64,000 bases of DNA from Microvirga alba (GTDB lineage: Bacteria; Pseudomonadota; Alphaproteobacteria; Rhizobiales; Beijerinckiaceae), in assembly GCF_015694465.1 (NCBI RefSeq), contig NZ_JADQDO010000005.1, positions 124,001 to 188,000 of the forward strand, given 5' to 3'. Each line of letters opens with the position of its first letter. The first letter of the stretch is position 1. The translations under genes and the position numbers were made by a program. Of this stretch, positions 51,952 to 60,820 are shown piece by piece. The notes beneath the pieces are model-generated. The model did not search any database, had not been told where the DNA came from, and worked only from the letters and a program-made list of their open reading frames with translations.

Positions 51952-53562
51952 CTATGGGACTGTTACACCCGAGAAGCGGCTGGTTCCGAAAACGGCCGGA
52001 ACGAATCCGGAAACCGATTTGTTCACGGCCAGCAGCGCCGACGAACTGCCGAACAGGACGGCGGGCACTTCATCGTTGAACACAATCTGCGCCTGCTTGT
52101 AGAGATCCGAACGTTGCTTCTGGTCGGTTATCTGACCGGCGCGGGCGAGAAGATCATTGAATTTGTCGTTGCACCACGATCCGATGTTCGATGGGCTTGG
52201 TTTGCCCTGCGAATTGCAGGTGAAATAGTTGTTCGGAATCTGGCTTGGATCCGGGAAGTCCCAGATGCCGCCGAACATGCCGGTCTTCGCCTCACCTGAC
52301 CGTGCGCGTTTGACGTACTCGCCCCATTCATAGCTCACGATTTCTGCTTTTACTCCGATCTTCGCCCAATCCGCCTGGATCAACTCGGCGGCACGGCGTC
52401 CATTGGGCATGTAGGGGCGCGTCACGGGAAGCGCCCAGATCTGTGTCTCCAATCCGTTGGGATAGCCGGCCTCGGCAAGCAGAGCCTTCGCTTTTTCGAC
52501 GTTGTAGGGATGGCCCTTCAGATCGGAATTGTGACCCCACAGGGAGTCCGGGATCACAGCCCCCGTCACCGCTCCCATACCGTCGAAGACGACATCGACG
52601 AGGCTCTTCATATTGATCGCGTCTGCAAGTGCCTGGCGGACACGCTTGTCCTGAAAGGGTTTCTCTTTGAAGTTGAAGGCGAGGAATCCGGAAGATGCAA
52701 CGGGCGTTTCCACGAGGTTGAGTTTGGCGCTGCTCTTGATGACTTCGCGGTCGGCAGGATTGGGCGAAATGGCAATGTGACACTCACCCGCCTGCGCGCG
52801 TTGCAGGCGAACGGAGGCGTCTGCGGAGATCGGCATGATAAGATCATCGACCTTCGGCGTCCGCGACGGATCCTTCACCTTCTCGCCCCAGGTGTCATGA
52901 AACGCCTTAAACCGCACCGTCGCATTCGTCTGATACACCGAGAGCTGAAAAGGGCCTGTCCCGATCGGCTGCCGATCGAGCAAGTCCGGAGTGCCGGCCT
53001 TGAGCAGTTGATCCGCATATTCGGCCGAGAGGATCACCAGCGACTGGTGAGACATGATGCCGGTGAAAGGGGCTAGCGGCTCCTTCAGCACGAATTGAAC
53101 GGTATAGTCGTCGACTTTTTTGACCGAGGAGAGAACATCCGCGAGCTTGGTGTTGAACGTTATGTAGTTCCCGCCATTGACCTTGCTGTAAGGATGATCG
53201 GCATTCATCATGCGTTCGAAGCTGAAGACGACATCGTCCGCATTGAACTCACGCGATGGCTTGAACGTCTTATTCGACTGCCACTGCACCCCGCGCCGTA
53301 GCTTGAACGTGTAAGTCTTTCCATCGTCGGAAACGGACCAGCTTTCCGCAAGGCTCGGCTCGAGCTCGGAACCTCCGGCCTTGACCGATATGAGCTGATC
53401 ATAGATCTGGCCTGTGACGGCGCTCGTGGTCGCGTTGCTCGACAGCTGCGGGTTGAAGGTCTCCGGACTTCCCTCAAGGCATACGACAAGGCTGCCGCTC
53501 AAAGCGGGCGACGCAGCCGATATCAAGATCGCCAACGCTCCCACGGAAATCGCTGATTTCAT
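51952..53562 (-). CDS. family 5 ABC substrate-binding protein (peptide/opine type), without adjacent permeases
   Basis: 536 residues from the ATG at 53562. Signal peptide SVGALAILISAASPALS, then SLVVCLEGSPETFNPQLSSNATT, a DppA/OppA-type start. Characteristic segments are PSLAESWSVSDDGKTYTFKLRRGVQW and LLDRQPIGTGPFQL. It binds peptides, amino-acid derivatives or similar solutes in the periplasm. No permease or ATPase gene lies nearby, so it must share another transporter or act as a sensor component. First gene of the minus-strand run under the divergent LysR regulator. Confidence 0.9.
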   Translation of the reverse strand: MKSAISVGALAILISAASPALSGSLVVCLEGSPETFNPQLSSNATTSAVTGQIYDQLISVKAGGSELEPSLAESWSVSDDGKTYTFKLRRGVQWQSNKTFKPSREFNADDVVFSFERMMNADHPYSKVNGGNYITFNTKLADVLSSVKKVDDYTVQFVLKEPLAPFTGIMSHQSLVILSAEYADQLLKAGTPDLLDRQPIGTGPFQLSVYQTNATVRFKAFHDTWGEKVKDPSRTPKVDDLIMPISADASVRLQRAQAGECHIAISPNPADREVIKSSAKLNLVETPVASSGFLAFNFKEKPFQDKRVRQALADAINMKSLVDVVFDGMGAVTGAVIPDSLWGHNSDLKGHPYNVEKAKALLAEAGYPNGLETQIWALPVTRPYMPNGRRAAELIQADWAKIGVKAEIVSYEWGEYVKRARSGEAKTGMFGGIWDFPDPSQIPNNYFTCNSQGKPSPSNIGSWCNDKFNDLLARAGQITDQKQRSDLYKQAQIVFNDEVPAVLFGSSSALLAVNKSVSGFVPAVFGTSRFSGVTVP

Positions 53563-53618
53563 CACGCTCTGTCCCCTATGATTATAGCTGATGCCGACAC
53601 GAAACTCCCGCCAAGGTT

Positions 53619-53745
53619 GCAATTTGACGGGGACGCCAACTGTTTTTTGAGAAAGGCAGGTCATTGATCGTAGCCGGCCCGTCCTGCCGTCTGGCTGCGG
53701 CTCTTGGAGGGATTAGAGGTTCCCAAAATATGATTGTCAAATTGC
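53619..53745. promoter_or_regulatory. pair of inverted decamers in the LysR intergenic region
   Basis: GCAATTTGAC at 53619-53628 and its exact reverse complement GTCAAATTGC at 53736-53745, 107 bases apart, flank the divergent promoters of the binding-protein gene and the LysR gene. They are candidate regulator sites. Confidence 0.35.
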
Positions 53746-53807
53746 TTTTCTGCCGTCCATTATAACCAAAACTCATGACTCGGTCCGGTGCGGATGAGGG
53801 AGCCTCG

Positions 53808-54698
53808 ATGAATATTAGGCAGATAGAAGCCTTTCATGCGTTCATGGAAACGGGCTCGGTCACGCATGCAGGAGAGAGATTGCGGATTTCGCAGCCCGCC
53901 GTCAGCAAGCTGTTGAAGGGCTTTGCCGAGAGCTGCGGCTTCAAACTTTTCGTGCGCAGCAACGGGCGCCTGATTCCAACGCTGGAAGCGCGGCTTGTGG
54001 CGGCGGAAGTGGAGCGGTTGATCGCCGGCACGGAACGCATCGAGCGCGTGGCAGCAGCCGTGCGGAATCGCGAATGGGGACAGGTCACAGTGGCGGCGCT
54101 CCCGGCTTTGGCCACACGCTACCTTCCGCAAGCTCTTTCACCCTTTCTTGCCGAACAGCCGGACCTGCATCTAACGCTTCAGAGCCGGGCCTCCCCGCGC
54201 ATCGCGGAACTCGTCATGGGGCAACAGGTGGATATCGGCCTCAGTGTGCTTCCGTTCGACCATCCGGATGTCACGGCGGAGGCCGTTGTTCGGTTCGATC
54301 TCGTATGCTTCCTGCCGGCACAGCACCCGCTGGCAGGGAAGGCTTGCATCGGGGTGGAGGATTTGCGGAACGAGCCTTTCATCTCCCTGGAAAGAGATGA
54401 CTGCTCATTGATGACGATTGATCGAGCGTTCCAGATGCGTGGCGTACAGAAGCGCAACCGGATCGAAGTGCCTATGTCGGAGACGGCCTGCAGCTTCGTG
54501 GCAAACGGAATCGGTGTCTCCATCCTCCCTCCCTTCGTCGGAGTGGACTATCCGCCGGACCGTTTGGTCCGTCGCCCGCTGCTGCCGAAGACATCCATGG
54601 ATATCTGGCTTCTGACCTCCAGCCGGCGTCCGCTTTCCCTTGTGGCGCAGCAATTGGTCGACTTCATTCGCGCCGCATTGGCGCCATTTCACCAGTGA
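53808..54698 (+). CDS. LysR-family transcriptional regulator
   Basis: 296 residues from the ATG at 53808, with GAGGGAG upstream. N-terminal winged helix-turn-helix MNIRQIEAFHAFMETGSVTHAGERLRISQPAVSKLLKGF with its two-residue-spaced recognition helix, then a type 2 periplasmic-binding sensor (VTVAALPALATRYLPQAL, DIGLSVLPFDHPDV). The sensor's closest architecture is the amino-acid responsive group (OccR/NocR-like), consistent with control of the divergent amine oxidation operon. The inducer is inferred only. Confidence 0.9.
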   Translation: MNIRQIEAFHAFMETGSVTHAGERLRISQPAVSKLLKGFAESCGFKLFVRSNGRLIPTLEARLVAAEVERLIAGTERIERVAAAVRNREWGQVTVAALPALATRYLPQALSPFLAEQPDLHLTLQSRASPRIAELVMGQQVDIGLSVLPFDHPDVTAEAVVRFDLVCFLPAQHPLAGKACIGVEDLRNEPFISLERDDCSLMTIDRAFQMRGVQKRNRIEVPMSETACSFVANGIGVSILPPFVGVDYPPDRLVRRPLLPKTSMDIWLLTSSRRPLSLVAQQLVDFIRAALAPFHQ

Positions 54699-55029
54699 TG
54701 ACCTGACACATCTACGGACTCGATCCCGCTCCGGAGGATCGAAGATCACCAGGCTCGATCGGAGTGGCCAGGAGCACCTTGCCGAGCGATGGGTCCGCTC
54801 AGAGGCGGTGAGTAGCCGCAGACGCGCGAAACATAGTCCAGCCGGGCATCTGGGACGGACCAAGATGGAGCGTACCGTCCGGTATCTCGGCATCGTTTTC
54901 CGTCCTACGCAGACATTCAGCGCACTTCCGTGATGTGCCAACACCAGACATTGTGGTGAGACATTGTGGTGTCCCCTGCGGCTCCGATGATCGGCACAGG
55001 ATTCCATGATCAGCGACTCATCTGGAGAA
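54699..55029. other. intergenic stretch with a 13-base tandem duplication
   Basis: 331 bases between the LysR gene end and the autotransporter stop, convergent. AGACATTGTGGTG is repeated directly at 54946-54958 and 54959-54971. No gene, terminator or RNA was recognised. Confidence 0.45.
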
Positions 55030-58000
55030 TCAGAATCTCCAGGTGAAGTTGCCTTTCAGAGCATGGTCCTGTGCCCGCGACCCGATCTGGCCGCTGTACG
55101 ACACACCGAGAACGATGTCTTTCGACACCTGCCAATCCAGACCAGCTTCCGCCACTAGGGCGTCACGGTCGATGGGTGTGCCCAAAACAGTGAAGGCAGA
55201 AGCTCCACTCGCAAACGCCATCAGGGCCGATGGTTTCACGTCGCCAAAGGCATGCCGCCACCCGAGCAGGCCGCGCAGAGTCAGCGGCACCTCATCGCTC
55301 AGGCGGGCTTCCGCTCGCACGCCCAGGGTGGTGGTGCCGAGATCATAGGTCTGGCCGTAGCCGATCAGGGCCGCGGCTCCGCCGTCCTCTCGAAAGCCAT
55401 CGGTGCGCAGGCGCAGGATGGAGGCCCCTACTAACGGCTCGATCTGCACCCGCGCCAGGTCGAAGCGATAGCCCACTTCGCCGAAGGCCTGCGCGGTCGA
55501 GCCGCCACGGGAGGTCCTGACGGCATCGCTGAAGCCGGGGAACTGCACAATGCGCTGCGTGTCGATGTCATGCGCGGCGTAGGACGCGCCCAGCCGCAGG
55601 TTGATGGCGCCCCAAGCTGCCGAACCATACAGCGCCCCGAAGACGCTCTCGTTAGTTCCTGAGGATAGCCGGCCGTCGATATCGAAGGACGTGCGGGTGA
55701 AGCCGCCCGCTACGCCGACCCGGTATGCCGGACTGATCAAGGCATCAGCGCCGATAATGAAGCCGCCGGTCGAAGTGTCGAGCGATGCGGCATTACCGCT
55801 GGAGCGCACCTTGCCCCATGACCCGAAGCCCTCGCCCCACAGGGAGAAGCGGCGCGGATCGAGGGCCGGAAAAGAGATAGTGACGGGTTGAGCTTGTGCA
55901 CCGGGCCGGTCCGCTGCATAGGCGCCGTTGACAGAAGCACCCTGGTCGTAGCCGAACGGCCGGCGCAGGTGGCCGAGGATGCTGCTCTGCACGATGCGTG
56001 CATCAGCCATGGCCGTGGCCGCCACACTCGCATGCGCCTCGCCGGAAAGCGCATCGAACGCCTGGCGAGCACCTGCAACACTCTGGCCCAGCACGGTGTC
56101 GAAGATCCGGTTGCCTTCACCCAAGGCCTCGATCGCATTGGCGGGGCGGAACTGATTGGTGGTGACCGCCACCCAGTTGAAGGCGATGGGCTGCGGCGGT
56201 GGCCCGACGATGGGCTGCGGCCCCTGCTCGGGGATGGGCGGCGGCGCTGGCTCGGTGACGCGCGCAAGCGTTAAGGTGACGTCATTATTGCCGTAGCCCA
56301 GCGTGGGCGTCAGGAAAGCCAAATTGGAGCTGACGGCCGCAAACCGACCCGAAACCCCACCTGTTGCCGATAGGATCGTGTATGTCGTTCGTGGCGAATA
56401 GATGCCTTGCTCGGCAAGAACCTGGACTGTTCCGCCCTGGAGCGTCGCCGTGCCGGATGCGTCGATCCGGTCGGCTTGACCAGCTGCGTTTGCCTCAACG
56501 TAGTAGATAGCGCCCGGTTGGAAGAGCACGTTTCCGGCGACACGCAGTGTACCGATCGAGTTGCCCGGAGCCGCGAAGCCTCCGTTCTGGACAATGAGCC
56601 CGCCGATGGTGCCGTTGCCACCCAACGTCGCGCCATTCTGGACGGTGACGGTCGAGCTCCCAAGCGAGCCATTCACCGCAAGGCGTCCGGCCTGAACCGA
56701 GGTGGGCCCGGTCAATGGGCTGTTTCCAGTGAGGTTCAGGCTGCCGGAGCTGGCCTTGGTGAACGGACCGCTGCCTGAAAGCGGAGCGGACATGGTCTGC
56801 GCATTACCATTGGTATCGACGGTAAAGCCGCTTGGACTGACGGTAATGGGGCGGTCGAGCGCGCCCGTATAATCGAACCGGAGGACACCGCCACCGAACG
56901 TGACAGGGCCGATCGCGAGCGCATTGGGAGCGCCGATGACCAGGGTTCCGCCATTCACCTGGGTTCCACCCGTGTAGGTGTTGGTGCCTGTCAGGGTCAG
57001 GGCGCCGGCACCGTCCTTTGTGAGCGATCCGGACCCACTGATGTTGCCGGAGAACGTGCCGTCCACGGGCTGGTTGAACACCAAAGCCGCATTGTTGAGA
57101 ACCGGCCCCTTGAGGCTGGTCGTATTGGCCACAAGGGTGCCGCCCGAGATCGTCGTGCCGCCGGAATAGGCGTTGGCGCCGGAAAGCGTCAGAGTCCCCG
57201 CACCGAGCTTGGTTAGGCCACCTGCGCCACCAAGCGCTGCTGAAATGCCGATATTGTGGCCGTTGCTGTCAATGAAGGCACCACCGGTGCCGATCACCAC
57301 ATCCCCCGGAGCAAAGCCATAGCGATAGTCAGCCTTATCGGCGAGAAAATAGGTCTTGTCGGCGCTGGCGCGCAGGATACCGCCGTTGAGATTGAGCGTG
57401 ACATCGCCAGTCCGCCCGTCGCCAAGCCCCTTCGCCATGACGCCGGTCGTCAGCACGCCTCGATTCCCGGCTGTACCACTGAGGGTCAATGTCCCTTGTG
57501 CCCCTGGAACCACTCCCATCCAGGTGGTGGGGGCACTGACAGCTCCGCCATTGGCAATAGTTACGGTGCCATTGCCATACCACCCAACGACGAGTGTCTG
57601 GCTGTTGGTCCATTGCGAGCCGGAGCCGCTCACGGTCACGGTGCCCGTCCCGCCGGCGTTGTCGCCGACCTGTCCGGTCGTGTTGCTGACGCTCCCTCCA
57701 TTCAGGATATTCAGGAAACCAACACCGACAGCGCCTGTGCCGATGGTGATAGCGCCGGTGTTGGTCCATACCGAATTTGCGTCCTGCACCGACACCGTAC
57801 CCGTGACGTTGTCGGAGCCGACACGGGCCGTGATGCCGCGGACCTGGCCGCCAGACTCAATGGTCAAGGTGCCGTCGAGCGTATTACCAACCATGAGGTT
57901 GTTTGGGATGTCCCAGGGCGAGGACTGGGTACCGGGTACCGTAACGGGCGCTCCTTGGACCACGGTATTGGGTGGTATAGCTTGAGCAGCTCCCATCAGG

Positions 58001-58125
58001 AGGGCCAGCACAGCTGTCGAGGCTGACACCAGCAAGGCCGCATGCGAGAATGGTGCGTTGGGCTCCAATGTCTGCATCGAGCCCTTTGGACCCGGCTCGA
58101 TGAGAGTATGGGAAGACTGGCGCAT
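55030..58125 (-). CDS. large autotransporter with PATR-type beta-helix passenger
   Basis: 1031 residues. AGGAGGGACC directly precedes the ATG at 58125. A long N-terminal extension leads to the signal segment ALLVSASTAVLALLMGAAQA. The passenger is a chain of Gly/Asn/Thr-rich strands, including passenger-associated repeats (GAGTLTLSGANAYSGGTTISGGTL, here abbreviated from about residue 300, and DGAGALTLTGTNTYTGGT near 370). A Pro-rich hinge (EPAPPPIPEQGPQP, about 625) and the linker AFDALSGEAHAS precede a 280-residue barrel ending GNFTWRF. It is a surface-displayed type V protein, probably adhesive. No protease motif was seen. The barrel is closely related to that of the protease autotransporter at 25.5 kb. 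Confidence 0.92.
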   Translation of the reverse strand: MRQSSHTLIEPGPKGSMQTLEPNAPFSHAALLVSASTAVLALLMGAAQAIPPNTVVQGAPVTVPGTQSSPWDIPNNLMVGNTLDGTLTIESGGQVRGITARVGSDNVTGTVSVQDANSVWTNTGAITIGTGAVGVGFLNILNGGSVSNTTGQVGDNAGGTGTVTVSGSGSQWTNSQTLVVGWYGNGTVTIANGGAVSAPTTWMGVVPGAQGTLTLSGTAGNRGVLTTGVMAKGLGDGRTGDVTLNLNGGILRASADKTYFLADKADYRYGFAPGDVVIGTGGAFIDSNGHNIGISAALGGAGGLTKLGAGTLTLSGANAYSGGTTISGGTLVANTTSLKGPVLNNAALVFNQPVDGTFSGNISGSGSLTKDGAGALTLTGTNTYTGGTQVNGGTLVIGAPNALAIGPVTFGGGVLRFDYTGALDRPITVSPSGFTVDTNGNAQTMSAPLSGSGPFTKASSGSLNLTGNSPLTGPTSVQAGRLAVNGSLGSSTVTVQNGATLGGNGTIGGLIVQNGGFAAPGNSIGTLRVAGNVLFQPGAIYYVEANAAGQADRIDASGTATLQGGTVQVLAEQGIYSPRTTYTILSATGGVSGRFAAVSSNLAFLTPTLGYGNNDVTLTLARVTEPAPPPIPEQGPQPIVGPPPQPIAFNWVAVTTNQFRPANAIEALGEGNRIFDTVLGQSVAGARQAFDALSGEAHASVAATAMADARIVQSSILGHLRRPFGYDQGASVNGAYAADRPGAQAQPVTISFPALDPRRFSLWGEGFGSWGKVRSSGNAASLDTSTGGFIIGADALISPAYRVGVAGGFTRTSFDIDGRLSSGTNESVFGALYGSAAWGAINLRLGASYAAHDIDTQRIVQFPGFSDAVRTSRGGSTAQAFGEVGYRFDLARVQIEPLVGASILRLRTDGFREDGGAAALIGYGQTYDLGTTTLGVRAEARLSDEVPLTLRGLLGWRHAFGDVKPSALMAFASGASAFTVLGTPIDRDALVAEAGLDWQVSKDIVLGVSYSGQIGSRAQDHALKGNFTWRF

Positions 58126-58507
58126 GGTCCCTCCTGGTGGCGGCGCGGCACACGTCAGGCGGCCTGAAGTGTCGGGGCACCTTAAGATTAGCTTCCTCGC
58201 AGTCCACCAGATCGATGGCCACAGATAAGCTTTCCTGTCGGATGTGACCCAACGGCAACTATGTATTGGAGCAGTGCAGCTCGCGATTAGCCGGAGCGGC
58301 CCACGCCAGCGCCCACTCGTGCAGCTTCCAGGAGGAAGAGCTGAAAAAGCGTCTGGCTACCTATGTGCTACCTGGAGAAAACGACTCAAAGGGCAAATGC
58401 CGGTAACCCCGTTGTGTCGGTTCAGCAGTAAGATCGCAATCCGTCGGGCGGTAGAGTTACCGAACATTTTGCAACACTTCCGCTCGAGGTAGTCGACCGC
58501 AGGATTG
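58126..58507. other. intergenic stretch, no feature recognised
   Basis: 382 bases upstream of the autotransporter gene. It should contain that gene's promoter, but I see no confident promoter, repeat or small gene. Confidence 0.4.
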
Positions 58508-59248
58508 CTAGATAAAGGCGGGGAGGCCCCCGCCTTCATCGGCTATCTCCGAATCTTGCATCCGCCAGGCGACGACGACCAGCCAGATCATCCACACCAG
58601 GCTCAGGACCCAGGCCAGCACGATTGCGACCGACTGCGTCGGCGAGAAGCCCTCGGAGCCGGCCACCCAGCCCTGCACCAGGTAGGTGAGGCCGGAGAGG
58701 CCCATCAGGTAGGCTATCGGCCGCGGGACCCAAGCCGTCTGCACCACAGCGGCCGCGAACAGGAGCAAAGCGAGACCCAGCGCGAAGTCCTGGTAGCTCC
58801 TCACTCCCCACTCGAGCCAGCGGATTGCCTCGGCGCTCGCAAAGCGCGCCGCCTTCTCGGCGTCCGGGGCGCTCGCCCACGCGTTCACGGCCTGCTTGAG
58901 GGCGACCCCGTCCACCGCCTGGAGGACGCCGTACAGCGCCAGCGTCGCTGCCGCCGAAGCGGCACCGAATCGACCCGCCCATCTCGCCGTTCCATCCTGG
59001 ACGTCCAGGGCGAACAACAGGGCGAGCAGGCCCGCGAGCAGCATCGCCATGCTCGCGAACTGGCCGAGGTGCACGGCCGTCCAGATCCCGTTGGCGGCGT
59101 ACTCAGCGAACACGACGGGATGGTTATTGGCGTCCCCACCGGCGTGAAACCGGGTGACCACGATGTACAGGAGCTGTCCCACGAGCAGCAGCCAGGCCGA
59201 AAGGCGCAGCGACGTACGCAAGCTGAATGTTCTATTGTTCACAACCAT
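58508..59248 (-). CDS. six-helix integral membrane protein, unknown function
   Basis: 246 residues from the ATG at 59248, with GAGGAAC five bases upstream; the open frame extends to 59479 but that part lacks a start signal. Six hydrophobic segments: WLLLVGQLLYIVV, AMLLAGLLALLFAL, AATLALYGVLQAV, FALGLALLLFAAAVVQT, YLMGLSGLTYLVQGW and VAIVLAWVLSLVWMIWLVVVAW. The segment DAEKAARFASAEAIRWLEWGVRSYQD separates helices 3 and 4. The pattern resembles DUF4386-like proteins common in Actinobacteria, but I cannot assign it firmly. Residue use (high Ala/Leu/Trp) and the decayed neighbourhood suggest acquisition by transfer. Confidence 0.65.
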   Translation of the reverse strand: MVVNNRTFSLRTSLRLSAWLLLVGQLLYIVVTRFHAGGDANNHPVVFAEYAANGIWTAVHLGQFASMAMLLAGLLALLFALDVQDGTARWAGRFGAASAAATLALYGVLQAVDGVALKQAVNAWASAPDAEKAARFASAEAIRWLEWGVRSYQDFALGLALLLFAAAVVQTAWVPRPIAYLMGLSGLTYLVQGWVAGSEGFSPTQSVAIVLAWVLSLVWMIWLVVVAWRMQDSEIADEGGGLPAFI

Positions 59249-59475
59249 GTTCCTCGTTCGATTCATCGGACGACGTCGAAGCGCATCATCATCATCCCGG
59301 CCGCGTGGTGCTTCGGAAAGGCTCGTGGTGACCACTCCATAGAAGGCTCCCCGGTCGGAGCGGTCCCCATCAAGGATTCCGAGATCTCGGAGCAGATGGT
59401 CCGAGAACTCGTCGCGGTTGAGCCAAATCACATTCGGCTGTGAGGTGGCGGCGCCAAGGGAGCGCCAGCGCGAGC

Positions 59476-59628
59476 TCAACGGCCTGCCGCCGCGGACTTC
59501 TCGAGCGCGAGACCGAGACCATCGGAAAGGGAGCGCATCATCGCGCCCGCGGTGACGCCGCCGCCGGCGAACCGGAGAACAGGAATGCCGGGCAGCAGCG
59601 CGCGGCGGGAAGTCACGGTCAGCATGTG
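59476..59628 (-). CDS. short open frame with a strong ribosome-binding site
   Basis: 50 codons from the ATG at 59628 (MLTVTSRRALLPGIPVLRF...SDGLGLALEKSAAAGR). GAAAGGAG lies six bases upstream, a near-ideal Shine-Dalgarno. The sequence is slightly basic, with no clear membrane helix. It could be a real small protein in front of the membrane protein gene or the remaining N-terminus of a decayed gene. Confidence 0.3.
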   Translation of the reverse strand, partial: HMLTVTSRRALLPGIPVLRFAGGGVTAGAMMRSLSDGLGLALEKSAAAGR

Positions 59629-59725
59629 GGCTCCTTTCGGGCGAGCTATGAGAGCGGCGCCATCTATCCGCCGGAGACGGCGCGGCGCTTGAACATAGCT
59701 GCTGACTTCTGCCGTCGAATCTCGG

Positions 59726-59935
59726 GTGGCAGGCCTTGAAGGGAAACGGAGATTGCTGGCGGAACGCGTGAGGATCGTAGGGAGAGGCCGGATCGTGCTG
59801 TGGGAGGGCGCCAGCCTCTGGGCGTTCGACGTGCTGCCCGCGCGCGAGGGCCAGCTCCGCCCACCCGCCTGCACGCCCACCATGCCATCCAGATCACCTT
59901 CCGCGGGCGGCCGCTTTTGTATAGGGACCGAGGAT
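59726..59935 (+). pseudogene. remnant of an AraC-family regulator N-terminal domain (frameshifted)
   Basis: One frame reads RIVLWEGASLWAFDVLPARE and the next frame continues RLHAHHAIQITFRGRPLLY. Together they resemble the cupin-type N-terminal domain of AraC-family regulators, in which a Trp/Glu-Gly strand is followed by an H-x-HHAIQ motif. No DNA-binding domain follows. The rest of 59629-60203 contains nothing that I recognise. Confidence 0.35.
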
Positions 59936-60203
59936 GGGCGGATGGATGGCTCCGCTCAATCGTAAGCGCAGTCGGGCTCTTTCGTCGAACAGAGCGCGAC
60001 AGTTCAGGCAGAAATTTCCGCAAGGAATGGCTGCTGCGGGTCAAAATGCGACCGTGAGAGGAACAGTGAAGGTCCGCGCGTGGCCGCTTTTCAGATGTTC
60101 GGGTGCTGATTACAACGTGTGTCGCGACAGACGTCCACTCGGACACCTTCGCCTGCCGTTACCCTCCGCGTTACCCGAACGCATTCAAGTCGGAGGACTA
60201 CTC

Positions 60204-60238
60204 AAAAAATACGAAAAACCCTTGCCGGTTAAGGGTTT
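60204..60238 (-). terminator. Rho-independent terminator after tRNA-Lys
   Basis: On the minus strand AAACCCTT and AAGGGTTT pair around AACCGGC and are followed by TTCGTATTTTTT. It begins five bases after the tRNA CCA. Confidence 0.85.
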
Positions 60239-60242
60239 GAGA

Positions 60243-60318
60243 TGGTGAGCGCGCTGGGACTCGAACCCAGGACCCTCTGATTAAAAGTCAGATGCTCTAC
60301 CGGCTGAGCTACGCGCTC
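60243..60318 (-). tRNA. tRNA-Lys (TTT)
   Basis: Acceptor arms GAGCGCG and CGCGCTC pair perfectly. The D-arm is GCTCAGCCGGTAGAGC, the anticodon loop is CTTTTAA (anticodon TTT), the T-arm contains GGTTCGAGTCC, the discriminator is A and CCA is encoded. A terminator follows directly. Confidence 0.97.
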
Positions 60319-60572
60319 CCAGAGGTGAGCCCGAAATAGGGGCTCTCAGCGGCGCGGTCAATCGAAAATGCCTCTTGCCCCCGGTTTATCTCGTGCATGC
60401 CGAAGGAAGAGCCGGATCATCGCCTCGAGCATCCCGCCGCCGGCAGCTGCTAGCGACGGGAATGAAGGATCGCCCGTGGAACCAACGCGAACCGTTCCGC
60501 TTCTTTAGTTAGGTTCAAGCCGGCCGCATCATGGGCAGGTTTGCGGAACCTCTGACCGAGGGAGGCATTGCG

Positions 60573-60779
60573 ATGCCCGATCCCCTTGAGACCCGGCCGC
60601 CCCGGTGGAGCGCCTGGACGCTACCGCTGTTCATCCCCTTCATCGCCCTGCTCTGGGTGCCGTTCTACAACACCGTCGAGCCGCGCCTGTGGGGCATCCC
60701 GTTCTTCTATTGGTATCAATTTGCCTGGGTATTCCTGACCTCGGGCCTGATCATTCTGGTGCACCGCAGGATCGGCTAG
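60573..60779 (+). CDS. DUF3311 small membrane protein
   Basis: 68 residues from the ATG at 60573 with GGAGG eight bases upstream. Two transmembrane segments (WTLPLFIPFIALLWVPFY and YWYQFAWVFLTSGLIILVHR) with the conserved PFYN and P-x-x-YWYQ stretches of DUF3311. Such proteins are encoded directly before solute:sodium symporters and are presumed accessory subunits. The symporter starts 41 bases downstream. Confidence 0.85.
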   Translation: MPDPLETRPPRWSAWTLPLFIPFIALLWVPFYNTVEPRLWGIPFFYWYQFAWVFLTSGLIILVHRRIG

Positions 60780-60820
60780 CACGACCCCGGTGGCGAGCCG
60801 CTTGTCCCTAGGAGACGGAC

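Noticed and set aside
55030..58125. Protease domain in the second autotransporter
   Set aside because: No GDSGG, TAAHC or subtilisin-like motif is present; the passenger is a plain repeat-rich beta-helix.
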